NCBI GenBank assembly: GCA_014529385.2
Contig: CM043959.1
Coordinates: forward strand, 88,500,029 to 88,564,028
Direction of reading: 5' to 3'
DNA: 64,000 bases
From: Adiantum capillus-veneris
Lineage: Eukaryota > Streptophyta > Polypodiopsida > Polypodiales > Pteridaceae
Shown: positions 38,090-50,190 of the stretch, one piece after another
Position numbering within the stretch: position 1 is the stretch's first letter
Layout of the letters: each line of letters starts with the position of its first letter
Notes under the pieces: generated by a model
Database searches by the model: none
Told to the model about the DNA's origin: nothing
Seen by the model: only the letters and a program-made list of their open reading frames with translations
Translations under genes and position numbers: made by a program

Positions 38090-38255
38090 TCACATTCCTT
38101 GACCAAGATTCACAATGACTTTAAAAGGTCCAATATACCTTAGTTTCAACTTTCTTGGATGTGGTCCCAATTTAGAGTTATATAGCATCATCCAATCATT
38201 AACTGCAAACACTTTGAGTTGAATATTTTGTTAACATAAACCTGTTTTCTTCTCT
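38090..38255 (-). pseudogene. gypsy-B integrase C-terminal domain
   Basis: The minus strand reads VNDWMMLYNSKLGPHPRKL then KLRYIGPFKVI, followed by MEKLVNGFTVRKLF. This is the gypsy integrase C-terminal (GPF-type) module. It matches the degraded version at about 16520-16690. Confidence 0.75.
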
Positions 38256-38337
38256 GAATGAATTTAAATGTTAGGAATAAATGAGTAGCTAAATAGAGAT
38301 TAGAGTGGTGTACTTAATGGAGAAATAATGTTTGCAC

Positions 38338-38349
38338 ATGAGAGACTGG

Positions 38350-38396
<47 letters not shown>
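38338..38396. repeat. GA microsatellite
   Basis: An almost pure GA tract of ~40 bases (to about 38394) preceded by shorter GA runs. Confidence 0.95.
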
Positions 38397-38399
<3 letters not shown>

Positions 38400-41300
38400 T
38401 CTGGTTCACCCAGGTGTGGACAATGTCCATAACCCGTAGTGAAGAACTTGGGGGTGGAGGTTGTACCAATGTAGCCTCCCTGTAGCAATTTTCTCAAATG
38501 GCCTTCTTGTGTATGCTCTCTTTAAATCAAATCTAAAGCAACTCTCTTACCTTGGACCTTGTGATTCACAAATGTTGGATTCAACTGGATTCAAAGCAAT
38601 TGTTCAATTGAATTCAAAGCAGTTAACTGTTTAGGGTTTAAAGTGATCAGATTCAAGTAAGTTTAGAGTAGCTGATTCAACATGTGCATGGGCATGTGCG
38701 TTATTTTGTTGAATAAAGAGAAACGTATCATTTTTGGATGAAAGATCTACCCATAGTTATGGAGTATGGAAACACAACTTTATCTTGGAAGGCGTGCACT
38801 TGTACGGTCTATGGGAAGCCAATCTAAACGGTGTGCAACTTGAAAGCAAAGTTTGAGAACATGACAAGTTGAGGCTTCATGATTGTTGGCATCAACAAAT
38901 AACAACACACATGAATTATAGCTATTGCAAGTAGGCTAGCACATTGGGTGGGTCAGCAAAAGTGGGCGTTAACTAATACTTTGCTTATAGGATTGCATCA
39001 CCTTATCCTTGTCCTCATGTATGTATGTAGTAGGCTATTAAAGTCTTGTACGTATCAAGTTGTTGATCCTTTCTCAAATTCTCTCTAGAGAGCTTTGAAC
39101 CAAACAATTAGAGTTTGAGCCAAACAATGTTTATGTCACTTGGACCTTCATCCCGTACTCAAGAGGTATCAACCCAACTCAAAAGTCTTTAAGAGTCTTG
39201 ACAAAGGAACTACACTTTTGCCTTTTTCAAAGGTCTAACCTCTTCCTTTCCTACATGCACTTACAAAAATTGTAGGTGGAGCTTGGATCACACTAGAGGA
39301 GTAGACACCCACATGGATGGAGGGACATCTCGGAGTGCTTAGGAGTTTAGGACTCTTGGAAGGTAGTGGCAACAAGTGAATGATGTGGTTTGAAAGAAAA
39401 ATTCCCCCTTCTTTAAATCGAGACACCTAATAAGAAAAGGTTTGCTATGTTCATGTCAGTCGACAACGAGAGCGGTGACTCCGCTAAGGGCCAAAAACGT
39501 ATCCATTGAAATGGAGGAAAATGCCAAAATATTCTCGAATATTGATGTTACTTATGAGTCTACACTTGACAATGATGAGATTACAATTCTCTTTGATCTA
39601 ACAATATATCTAACTTTGGTATAGCTTGGAATATATCTAGCACACCAGGGGAAAAATTATTTATTTTATAGCAAATCGCACATATCCCGTACGAAGCGAT
39701 AAAAACGTCTTTATGGAGGCTTAAGGATGTGTGCATTATTTCTAGGTCAAGCCAATCTAAAGAAAAACTATCGATAAAGAAAACGGCTAGGTATTAATCA
39801 ATCGGGTTGTCTTTGGTGCATGTGGCTTCATTTCTTATGTTTCTGTAGCAACATAACGACAAGATTACGACTTTTAAGAAAGGGACCATTGACATTGTGT
39901 TCCAAATTATTAATGTGACATCCAAGGCTCAAGCAAACTTAGCAATGCTCATAATAGACTTTTATTGGCCTTCTCAAACAGGGCCTAGAGAACAAGGGAT
40001 CAACGAGTCCATTCATAGACGCTTGATCCATGTTCTCAAGTATTGACTCAATGCAATTTTTGTTGATACTTTTTTTTAAAAAAAAGGTAAAAGAGTCATT
40101 TTATCTAAGAAAATCATTACACTGTTTTATTATTTTCAATGTTTACTAAACCAAATTCTTTTTTTTAAAAGCATTAAAATATTCTTTTGGTTTTGGATGC
40201 AATTCCGTAAAACTTGCTCATGTAAAATACCTGATTGCAAAAAGAAAATTCTTTTAGTTAAGTTTGTCAATGGATCTCTTTATTTTATTGTTGTTTAAGT
40301 GGACCTTTTGTAACATATAATACGTGTATAAATTGACAATACAATTTTAAATTAAAACACATAAAAATTTGACATGCAGGGAAGATTTGTAAGTGGATTC
40401 AAAAGACCCATTAGATCGGGTTCTTCAAGAACGATCTCTTCTTAATTTAACAGCTCTTGCATATCCTTTGCACATGGTTCTCCCCCAAAAAAAAAAACCA
40501 TCAAAGGAGTCAAACCTCCCCCACTAGTTCTCGAAATGTGCTAGCGGTAGCTTCAATCATTTCCCCAGTTAAACTTATAAGTGGAGGGGGGGCTATAAGT
40601 CTCACTAAAGAGGTCATGGGAGATAGGGTTCTAGAGGAGATAGGTATATATGTTCTCTCTATGAAGTCTATCAATATTATATATCTTTGTTGACATATTT
40701 AAATATAAACTTTGATAAATACATCATGCCAACATTGCTAGCACATTGCTTCTAGTTTTCATGTGATGTGCCAGTGAGGACTACCTATTTAATACTTCTT
40801 GTTTTTTATTCTCTCTTATAGTATTTAAGTTATTTGAAGCTTAGTGATAAAAAGAATCCCATCAAGGTGTATTGACATAAAATAATGCTTTTAAAACACT
40901 TGGAAAGAGGGTTCTACCACACAACATTTTTAGTCATCAACATTTTTTTGTCCGAAGAAGGCCATAGAGGGGCGGTGGAGACATGGTGCAATTTTTGGAT
41001 CGTTGATGTAGAGGTTACCAACATTGGACATGTCTTCTCTTAGTTCAAAAAGGAAAGTATCATAAACATTATATCTTCTTTTTAAATTGTAAATGGGTAC
41101 TTCCATCATTGTAATTTGACACCTTCATTTAAAGCTCTCTTAACTTCTTTTCTTTTCTTTTTGTTTATTTAGACTGCTTTAAAATTTTTTTAAAAACAAA
41201 GCATTAGAAGTACATTCATAAAATTACGATCCTATAATGTGAAATAATGCAATATTTTGATTTATAAAAGAATCTTTTCATTTAAGACCTCCTAAAAGGG

Positions 41301-42560
41301 CATTTCACAAAAATATTCTTTATTTTTTACTCTTATTAAACCTATCTTTTCTTAAAAAATTATTTTATGATCTATGATTATTAAATCTACTTTTTAGTTT
41401 GTAATGGGATCTCTTTATTTTGTTGTTTTTTTTAAAATTGTTTTTAGTTTACTTTTTTACTTTATTTTATCTTAAAATGCCAATGCGATCTTTTCACCCT
41501 GTTTAAGTGGCCCATCGTGACAGACAGGGCATCTCTACTACTTCTTTATTGAGTTTGAAAAAAAAAAGTGTTATCTTAAGAGTGATTCCACTTTTTGTCA
41601 TTTTGAAGGTCATAAAAACAAACTTTAACCTCACTGTTTGTAGACCATTTCACCTCTACGTAGATATGTGTGCATTTTGTGTGTAGGGGACTTGGGACAA
41701 AAGGAAAGTGCATTTCCCATATCCATAATCTGTCATTGAAGGCACCGATCGGTAGGTCGGTTTGGAACAACAAGTTTCTAATGCCTATGTCACATTGGGA
41801 CATGCGGACAATGTTTATTCTCATCCCAACCAATCAACGGCTGTGCTGACAGAGTCATCTGCCACACTACGGTGTTGTCCATGTTTCCCTAGCTTAGTTG
41901 ACCGTCCACCTCAGTGCCATACTTTTTTCAAAAGTGTATCGTCCTGCCATGCCCGCCTAACTTCAACCCCAACACTAATCCTACAGTTTGATTGGACGTG
42001 TAGCAACTTTTCCAATTTCTCGCGCACTCAGTGTGATAGCATTTGTGCTAGCTACTATAATCCGAACTCTTCTCGCGCAAGGGCATGTTGGTCATAGTCA
42101 TCCAACTCACGATGGGCGAGTGGCCCAGTGTGACAGGGGCCTAATTATCTGTGTATATAGACAATACAATTCTATATTAAAACAATACGATTGCATAGCT
42201 GGTTAAGACCTACTTCTGATATATCTTCCCCTTCCCCCTTTACCTTCAGCAGGCCATCGTGACTCCTCACCTTGTTAGTCATAGGGTATTCTCAAAGAAC
42301 CATACAAAACTTTTAATATTATATAGGGTTATACTAATAATTTAGTCATAGGGTGTTCTCAAAGAATCATACAAAACCTTATATATTAGAATGGGTTATA
42401 CTTCGAGAACTCCATCTTGCATTGACCCCCTTAGCTATCTGAAACTATTGGTGTAATTTTGAACCCTAACTGTAGAGAAATTACAAGAAGGATGAACAAT
42501 AAAGTACTCTAGTAGTTGATCCACTTTTGGGATGGTAATAACAAGTGTTGAAAATCCTCT
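38397..42560. other. No gene seen; one short duplication
   Basis: The 38520-38690 stretch has repeated GATTCAA phrases reminiscent of the copia-A leader, but too weak to call. 39.4-40.1 kb has weak protein-like pieces with no recognised family. At 42278-42415, TAGTCATAGGGT(A/G)TTCTCAAAGAA is repeated ~75 bases apart. Poly-A/T-rich noncoding sequence makes up the rest. Confidence 0.5.
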
Positions 42561-43450
42561 TACCACTGGCTGCCCTGTTGCAACTCAATGGCACTGAGAA
42601 GCTTCTTGACAACAGAGTTGTTGAAGACTAGGACAACATTCTGATGCCAATTTGGGAGTTCACTTTTGAGTGGAAAGCTTGGAATGGCCCATGAGTTGCC
42701 ATTTCTTTAAACCTCATACAAAGGGCATCTACCAAGCAATGATGCAGAGACTGATTGGGTCTCCCCTTTGAACAAAAATTGGAAGAAACAATGGTCGGAA
42801 GCTCGATGGATCAAGGTCACGAAGAACATTTGGAATCCACAGTGGCCTCATTTTATGAAGGTATTTTTGTGGAAGGCGTTGTGGAGGGCTTTGCCGACAA
42901 GTATCAAGATTCAGGCATGTGGTATCGGGTCCGATAAGTGTTCAGGGTGTAGATTGGCTAGCAAAGACCTTGCCCGCCTTTTCATGGAATGCTCGACAAT
43001 TAGAGAGTTGGCACGGAAGGTGTGCAAATGGATACAAATAAAGTGGAAGCTAGGGTTTTTAAGAAGGATTTGTGCCTTGGCGAGAAACAGTTTTGAAGTC
43101 CCGCACTTTTAATCTGTACTCAAATTGTTAGATACTATTTCTTTAATAAGATTTGGAAGGCCAGGAATTGCCATGTCTTTGATAGCAACCCCTGTGTGGG
43201 GCTAGATTCTCAGGGATTCTTCAAGAAAGTAATATTTATAATAGGTAAAAATAAAAAACTCGAATGATTGGCTTAGGACGACGCTCGCCATCCGGTTGAG
43301 CCTTGCTATGTAAAGGATAGGGCTTTTGGTACTTCTAACTAAGCTCTGATGTAACCACCTGCCCCTCAAGGCTCGGTATGAGCTTGAGGCTATTTTGTAT
43401 GTTTCTTGGTGTCATTCTAATACAATTACTCACAATTGTGAATTTTGCAA
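42561..43450 (+). mobile_element. LINE relic, 3' part (LINE-A)
   Basis: It contains the zinc-binding region that follows reverse transcriptase in plant LINEs. In one frame (42768-43112) are FMKVFLWKALWRALPT and CSGCRLASKDLARLFMEC, a C-x2-C...C pattern with upstream W residues. It ends in a 3' UTR with CCCTCAAGGCTCGGTATGAG and the near-palindrome ACTCACAATTGTGAAT (43428-43443), followed by an A-rich end. Confidence 0.7.
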
Positions 43451-43539
43451 CAAAACAAAGAATGGGCTATATTAATATTTTTCATTATAAATTTTATAAT
43501 TGTAAGAAGGGGGCTCTCTTGCTGTACTTGGATTTATCA

Positions 43540-43731
43540 TTTTTGTAGCTTTCCTACACTTGGGTGGCTCTTAGATCAGCCGTGTTAGGATGGCTCCCTT
43601 GTTAGCCCTGCACTATGAACTTTGGTACTTTGATGCCCTAGCTCCATTTGAGCAGGATTGCTATGTAGTTCTTTTTTGATGTGAATATATTACAACTCAC
43701 ATTTGTGAGTACTGCCCAAAAAAAAAAAGAA
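43540..43731 (+). mobile_element. LINE 3' tail with hairpin and poly(A)
   Basis: A 3' UTR-like sequence with ACTCACATTTGTGAGT at 43695-43710, a few bases, then a run of A residues to 43730. It sits directly behind LINE-A, so either a second 5'-truncated insertion or a duplicated tail. Confidence 0.6.
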
Positions 43732-44021
43732 GGGGGTCATAATCACCACACACTAGTTGGAAATAGGCAGTTTTCTAAAACTCTTAGCTTGCAAGTGGCA
43801 TGTTGTGTTCTACAATGAATGGATCCTTTGAGGGGGTAATTTGTCATTAAAGTGTAGGTAGACCTAATTGCAACCCATAGAGGTGCTTCTAGCCTTATAA
43901 TCATAGTAACATGCAATGATATGCTTAGGAATTCCTCAAGATGATCTCTTGTTGATTTGAAAGAATGAAATACAAGATTTGAAAGAATGAAACATAGGGT
44001 TTAATAATCCTTTTATGAATC

Positions 44022-44233
44022 ATTCAAGACCTTTCTTATATGAAAAGGCATTTTTAATAGCCACCTGTGCAATGTACACACGCTTCAAATACCGTCCGTC
44101 TCTCTCTCTCTCTCTCTCTGGACGTCCCCTATGTATAAAGATACTATATCACATGGGTTTAAAGAATTCAAGACCTTTCTTTTATGAATAGACAATTTTA
44201 ATAGCCACATGAAATGTACACATGCTTCAATTA

Positions 44234-44272
<39 letters not shown>

Positions 44273-44520
44273 GGGGTGTCCCCTATGCGTAAAGATACCT
44301 TATCACATGGGTTCAACGGATCTTATAAAAATTCCTTATTTATGAAGTTCCAAAGATTATAACAAATCCTTTTACTATTCAAATATATATATATATATAT
44401 ATATAATTTTGAAGCTCCTTAAATGACGCCCCTTTGTAAATAAAAATGTGATATTTTTTGAATTTAAAAATATCATTTTGTTGAGATCATATGATAGGTA
44501 CGTGTATTTTAGGTGACCTC
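44022..44520. repeat. Tandem CT-linked segment plus MITE related to 57718
   Basis: A ~144-bp unit (ATTCAAGACCTTTCTT...) starts near 44024 and 44168, each ending in a CT tract (44099-44118; 44237-44271). From about 44272 to 44516 the sequence parallels the 246-bp MITE at 57718. Its start, GTCCCCTATGCGTAAAGATA, and inverted end, GTCACCTAAAATACACGTAC, are related. An AT run lies at 44386-44404. Confidence 0.65.
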
Positions 44521-44527
44521 TCTAAAT

Positions 44528-44530
<3 letters not shown>

Positions 44531-44612
<82 letters not shown>
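44531..44612. repeat. Compound CT-AT microsatellite
   Basis: (CT)n from 44531 to about 44565 passes directly into (AT)n to about 44608, followed by short CA repeats to 44660. Confidence 0.97.
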
Positions 44613-44613
<1 letters not shown>

Positions 44614-44660
44614 TTTTACATGCACTCACACGCGTGCACACACAAACACACACACACAAC

Positions 44661-45348
44661 CCTTCGTTCTTCCGGCCTTCAATGTTTGATTGTGAGGAAC
44701 AAGTATGGTAAAGTAGTTTTAGCAAAAAAAGTATACCCCCTAGTGTGGGGTTACCCCAAGGGGCTAAGGGCTCTGTTTTTACCAAAGTTTTCAAAGTGAT
44801 CTTAAATTCTAAACGTGTGCATTAGAATAGGGTATTCCTAGAATAACAGTAATGTCTAATATAAAAAGTATAAATAAGTGGTACATTAGCTACCTATTTT
44901 GAATTGGTAGCTATCACTTGATCACAAGGCCCAAGCGACAAGGCCCTACTTGATCACAAGGCCCAAGCGACAAGGCCCTTAGACCTATGTAGAATAAACT
45001 TTCCAAAAAAAGTTTTAGCTTATGGTTCTTCTAGAATACCTCCGAAATGGGCTTAGAAAAACTCAAAAAAGGTATGTGGAAGAACATTTTGATATCTCCA
45101 TAGATGATGGAAGCAAGCTTATTGTGAACCCAAAGTTGAGTATTTCTTTTTGTCTTAACAAGTTTTGGCAATTGTAGCTTAGTTTTTGGGTTTTGATGAT
45201 GGAAAAATACATAAACCGGTATAATGATAATAGTAATAGAAGATAGGAGATGTGAAGCTAGCTCTCATAAGTCTAGGTGTGAGTAGAGCTAGGATCTATA
45301 CCTATTGAGATGTTGATAAGTCTCCAATGAATGGTCTTAGATGTATCT
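44661..45348. other. No gene seen; 30-bp duplication
   Basis: GATCACAAGGCCCAAGCGAC followed by AAGGCCCT occurs twice at about 44920-44980. Nothing else is supported. Confidence 0.6.
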
Positions 45349-45480
45349 TTTTTTTTTGTGCAAAACTCACAATTGTGAGTGGATAGTATTAAGAACATCA
45401 ACAATATACAACAAACTCGAGCTCAGACCAAGCCTTGAGGGTCCCAGGATTTCACGTTATCTGCTTGGCAGAAAAACCAC
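45349..45480 (-). mobile_element. LINE 3' tail (minus)
   Basis: On the minus strand CCCTCAAGGCTTGGTCTGAG leads to the palindrome ACTCACAATTGTGAGT (45365-45380) and then a poly(A) run (T residues 45349-45358 on the plus strand). The same arrangement ends LINE-A and LINE-B. Confidence 0.65.
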
Positions 45481-45626
45481 TACCACTCCTAGGCTCTGGT
45501 AGATAAGATGTATCTTCTCTAGTAGGGCCATTCAATTATAAGTGACTTTAGGAAGACCTATGCTAACAATTTAAAGAGGTTATAGAAAGCCCAATAACCT
45601 TCCTCACTAGGTAAATAAGTGGCCAC

Positions 45627-45810
45627 AATCATCACTCATTCTGTCTCTTCTATAGATTGATCTTTTTCTTTGATTTGACCAATAAGATTAGCATGGTGCT
45701 TGGCTAACTTTACAATCATCACTCATTCTATCTCTTCTATAGATTGATCTTCTTCTTTGATTTGATCAATAAGATTAGCATGTTGCCTGGCTAACTTTTT
45801 GAAACATTGA
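45627..45810. repeat. ~93-bp tandem duplication
   Basis: ATCATCACTCATTCT(G/A)TCTC with the following ~70 bases is present twice (about 45627-45712 and 45715-45800) with few changes. It overlaps the minus-strand knuckle-containing relic. Confidence 0.85.
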
Positions 45811-46425
45811 TCAACAATATGACCAAGCCATTTACAAAAAGTATAATTCTTTGCATCCTTCATCAAAAGATCCTAAATTCCTTCTCAAAGATGGTGGACA
45901 TCCTTCCATGGATTTTCATGAGAATTTTGTAAGAATCTCATAAAAATGGTAGTCGTCTCTTTATTTTTTGTTTCTCTACCAACCTTGAGATCAGCGATGA
46001 TCTAATGTATCATGCACCTCTTGTGAGGGAACTTCTTTCTCTCTGGTACATGACAACAACAACTGTAGAGCATCCTCCATAAAAAAATACATCCTTTCAA
46101 TCAAGGTATGCTTAGACTATGGATGATACAACCAGTAGTCCTTGCTTGTTAGCTATAACCAACAAAAATACATTCGTAGCTTTATCATCTAATTTTTTAT
46201 TTGTTTATTAATTAGGAATCTGTAAAGCATAGTCAAATAACCAAAAGACATTTTTGTGAGAAATTAAAGGCTTCTTGTCATGCCAAACTTTGCACAATGA
46301 TAGAATGGAAATCTCTAAAGGGAAACCTATTGAGTACATATATGCATGGCATGCTTCTTTTTTCCCAAAGTACAACATACATTCATGTCTAGAGAATGTC
46401 TCAAGAGGGTGCACAAAGTGACCAT
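45780..46425 (-). pseudogene. copia integrase relic and adjacent zinc knuckle (minus)
   Basis: The minus-strand frame 46414-46208 contains CKVWHDKKPLISHKNVF and FDYALQIPN. This is the conserved segment after the copia integrase core (compare EAWHDRKPSIEHMCVFGCLA at 62.6 kb). It continues with KLDDKAT at about 46175, as in copia-C (KLDDKAVKCIFVGY). Further down, FCKWLGHIVDQC (about 45810-45845) is a CCHC knuckle lacking its first Cys (Tyr). The knuckle may belong to another element. All is heavily broken. Confidence 0.6.
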
Positions 46426-47382
46426 CTTACATATTTTCATTTTAAATTCCAATGACCAAAATTTGATCCAATGAACAAAACTAGCTCGACGACACTAGGT
46501 AAAGAGGTACTTTCGAATTGGATTTTTTGAAGTAGAACATATTACCCTTCATGTTAATTGAAGATTGGGAGGGAAAGAATGTGTAACTTGATAGAAACTT
46601 GTGTTTTTATGTAGTTTTCTTACAATGCAAAGAGAATGCACCATAGATGAAGGGGGTATGAAAAAATTGGATTGGACTTGAGCACTATGTGGAGCAACCA
46701 AGAATATTGTTTTCCACATGGTAGAAGCGAGGGAAGAAGAAAAAGGTTTCCTACAAAGACTCCATGATGAAGGCTACTCTACAATGTGGAAGGGTTCTTT
46801 CTATTTTTAGTCAATAATCTATACATGCCAAGTTGGGTATGGACTCAATAAGCTCATATTGTGAGGGTTCGCCTTGTAGATATGTAGGTGTATTCACATG
46901 CGCTCGTAGGGGGGTATATCATAATTCATATTAGTTATAGATTTACACTTACATGAGGGGTATTTCAATTCAATTCTTGCAAAAGCAACAAGGTTATGAA
47001 AAAAGAGGGGTAGTTTCATTCCACTCCATAAAATGTATAAAGTGGTTTTTCTGTTAGGTTCTAATCGCATGTGATATAGAGGATTTTGTAAAGAGCACTC
47101 CCCGATGCTAGTAGGCAAGGGGCTTGGACCTAGTTATACCAATATATATACTTTTTGTGTTGCAATCATTTCTTACTTATACAATCTTAGAGGTTTGCAC
47201 AAAAAGAAGTCTACAAAAATACAAGGAGTAATAGAGAATGAAAATGTACTTTGCTAGCGTGGCTTAAATGAACTTTTCATGATCCTTATCGCTCTCCGTA
47301 TATTTACCTTGCTAATAACCCTAACCTTGGATGTAGTTGAGCATGTAGCCTTCTAGTCGCATGTGCCCAACTATGCCATTTG

Positions 47383-47424
<42 letters not shown>

Positions 47425-48212
47425 GGACACAAAAAATATCTACTTGTGTTTCATACTTAACCATTTACCTTGTCTACCCAGCTTGCAAAAGCTAGTGGTA
47501 ATTGGGACTAGTATGTGTCTTCAAAGTAGTTGAATTTCAAGAATAAAATATGAAAATCCATGAAAACATTCACTAGCTTGGTATTTAGGCTAGGTTATCT
47601 ATCCAAGTGATGTGTGTGTAAATGTTAAGGAGCACCAACAATGTAAAATATTTATATTTGATGGAAAGAATTGCACAATAAGTTGAGGAAAGGAAGCTAG
47701 GGAGCAGACACACACCATGAAGAGAGTACCTCTACATGGTAACTTCCACATTGTCAAATAATTATGTTACACGCTAGGGTAAACATATAAGAACAAGCAT
47801 GGGTATACAACAGAAATGTGTGGCCATGTGCTTGTAGGATATGTTTGAAGACTTCCTAACGAACAAAGAAGGGTAGTGTAAATGTTGTGGTACAACATAT
47901 TTTATGTGTCAAAACATAGAACATGATGTCAATCGCTTCTAATATTTTGATATGAATTTATACTCGAAAATGTTATTCATATGGTGGTTGAGTTTGAAAT
48001 TTGTTCTTATTATGTTTCATTTTGTTTACCTTGCTTGTGCACAAGAGAAAAAATAGTATTGAAAAAGGAGGTTATGGAGGGATTTCTGAGATTGCATCTT
48101 CCTTCAATTGGTACACTAGTCCTCAATTGGAAAGACAAGAACCACCTTACAGTAGCACATGGACACACTGTATGTGCATCACAATTGTGTGCCATTTATA
48201 AGGTTCTCTTTT
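46426..48212. other. No gene seen; CT tract
   Basis: Contains a CT microsatellite at about 47389-47421. Short frames on both strands have no recognised domain. Confidence 0.5.
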
Positions 48213-48216
48213 TTAA

Positions 48217-49556
48217 CAGTAGAATGGTAACCTAACAGGACATAAAAGTGTCCTTTCAGGGTTTTGGGAAAAAATTCCAAAAACCATAGTAGATCCACTC
48301 ATTTTGAAAAATCCTTTCATGAGCTTATAGTTCAATAACTACTACATATGGAAAAAATGAGAAACTTGTAATTTTTCTCATCCCTTGGTCACGACAAGCC
48401 TCCAAAGTTGATGGACCAATGCATTTTGCCTAAAACAACAATTTCTTACGGTTGATTGCATATAAATAAGAGTGGAGATTTTTGTAGGACATGAGATAAA
48501 ATGCCCCGTTAACTGCAATGGGTTGGTGACCAAAACATATGGTTGCTTTTACCTCACTAAATTTTTTTTGGGTTAAAAAAATAGGTACAAAAAAGTTGCA
48601 TTTTTGCCATTCTGCGGACCTATCATCAAAGTTTCTATAGTCACGCTCAATACAGATACTATATACATGTTTTCTTAGTTCCCTTTGGGACTCTGGATTC
48701 AAAAGGAGCCATGGAGCATGTCAAAAGGATAATGGATCTCTTACAATTGGAACCTTGGAGGCAATGCTAAAGTGCTAAATACAACAAACATGAAAAAACT
48801 GGGTTTAGCATTATGACCTCTAGAAACCCATAGAAACTACTCAATATCTAGCCAAGTTTGTAGTCTATGATTAGATATGGTTACTACCTACAAAATACAC
48901 ACAATTGGCCTAAGAAACTAGCAATATTGAAAAAGTTATACTTGCTACTCTAAAATGTATCGTATTCTTCAACAATAAAAAAACTCAACCATCATCATAT
49001 ACTATGCTATATAGCATATTAGGTCCCCCAAAACTCAAGGAAGATTAGCTTTATGTTATACATTACACTTACACAATAAAAATTGAATTTGGATATCAAG
49101 AAAGCCACCAAAAAAATCATAAAAGTGCTAATTTTGGCCAAAAAACAGGATTATGCAATTCTTGTGAATTGGTCATAACTTTCAATTTTAACACTTAGCT
49201 CTCCCTACAAGCATCAAAACATGTTGAGAACTATGAAGGCCTAACCTCTAGCCATCTAAACCTCACAAACATGAAGTTTAGAGTGGTATAGTTACCAAAA
49301 ATTGAAAAAAAGCCAAAAACAGGACCCCTTTTTTCACACAGTTTAGGTTCAAAAATGTTGTGCAAGAGTAAGGTTAATGGTGAGATCGATACTAAAAAAA
49401 AAATGATAAGTTTTTTTCAGCTCATAAGGCAACTTTGTGGATATATAGCACCTAGAAATTCATTTTCATACTCTTCAAATAATTCAAGCAAAATGGTCAC
49501 TTAACAGGACATAAAAGTGTCCAAGGACATAAAAGTGTCTTGTTACCATTCTAGTG
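48217..49556. mobile_element. 1.34-kb TTAA-flanked, piggyBac-like element
   Basis: The ends are inverted repeats: CAGTAGAATGGTAAC at left and, inverted, CACTAGAATGGTAAC at right. Each is flanked by TTAA (48213-48216; 49557-49560). Just inside lie palindromic GGACATAAAAGTGTCC motifs (left at about 48237; two overlapping versions at right, about 49505-49540). TTAA duplication plus a C(A/C)CTAGAA-type tip is the piggyBac signature. The interior has no transposase; a 90-codon minus frame (48430-48702) has no known domain. Confidence 0.65.
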
Positions 49557-49560
49557 TTAA

Positions 49561-50190
49561 AAATATTCCAAGAATTCGAAAGGAAAGGATGATCTATTGA
49601 GAGTGTCTTAAGGATGAACGTTCCTTCGATGATACACTAAGACTGGTATGTAGCTCAATTGTTGTGAGTGATCTGCATATGGCTATCTAACCATAGTGTG
49701 ATCAAGTCATGCATGCCTAATTGCTCCAATATTATCGATGTAGCATCTACAATGGTCTACCCAACCACTTCGCGCTAGTTGCAAATATCTATTTTTGCCA
49801 ATATTTTCCTAATTGGTCCAATACCATTTTTGTAGCTTGTAAGTTGTGACAAAAGAAAGGAAATTGAAAATTTTATGGCAAACTTCAAAACTCTTCACTT
49901 GCTCCTATTGTTGTGGTTTCAAGCCCCACCATTTGCATGCCTCTATGTTGTATCCTATTCTCATTGTCATCCTTGCCTTTGTAGGGGATTTAGGAGAGGC
50001 CTCACAAATTTGTCTACCACATTCCAATGTCACATAATTCAGAACAAAGCCAAATCCACAAACATAATAGAAAATTTGCATGCTTTTACTTGGCAACCTA
50101 ATAAGAATATTCAAATTCGAAATCCAAAAATGTCGTAAGATGGCCGTACATGTTAAGAGCTATACATAAAAATGTATGTCAAAGCAAGGA
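49561..50190. other. 3' flank of the zinc-finger gene; no other gene seen
   Basis: This holds the presumed 3' UTR/terminator region of the minus-strand gene ending at 50191. Overlapping short frames at 49846-50138 show no domain. A clear polyadenylation signal is not identified. Confidence 0.4.

Larger units (their letters stand above)
34900..38260 (-). mobile_element. Second Ty3/gypsy relic (gypsy-B, minus)
   Basis: At the upper end is the integrase C-terminal domain; below it are a CCHC knuckle and then long charged coiled-coil coding remnants. Several plus-strand phrases are shared with 13.9-16.7 kb, so this is a second copy of the same family. No LTR or RT was found. Confidence 0.65.

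Noticed and set aside
38520-38700. GATTCAA-rich sequence similar to the copia-A leader
   Set aside because: Similarity is limited to short repeated words and could not be aligned over any length.
39442-40045. Possible exons on the plus strand
   Set aside because: Weak protein-like pieces in different frames with no recognisable domain or splice structure.
48430-48702. 90-codon minus frame inside the TTAA-flanked element as a transposase
   Set aside because: No DDD/DDE signature and far too short.
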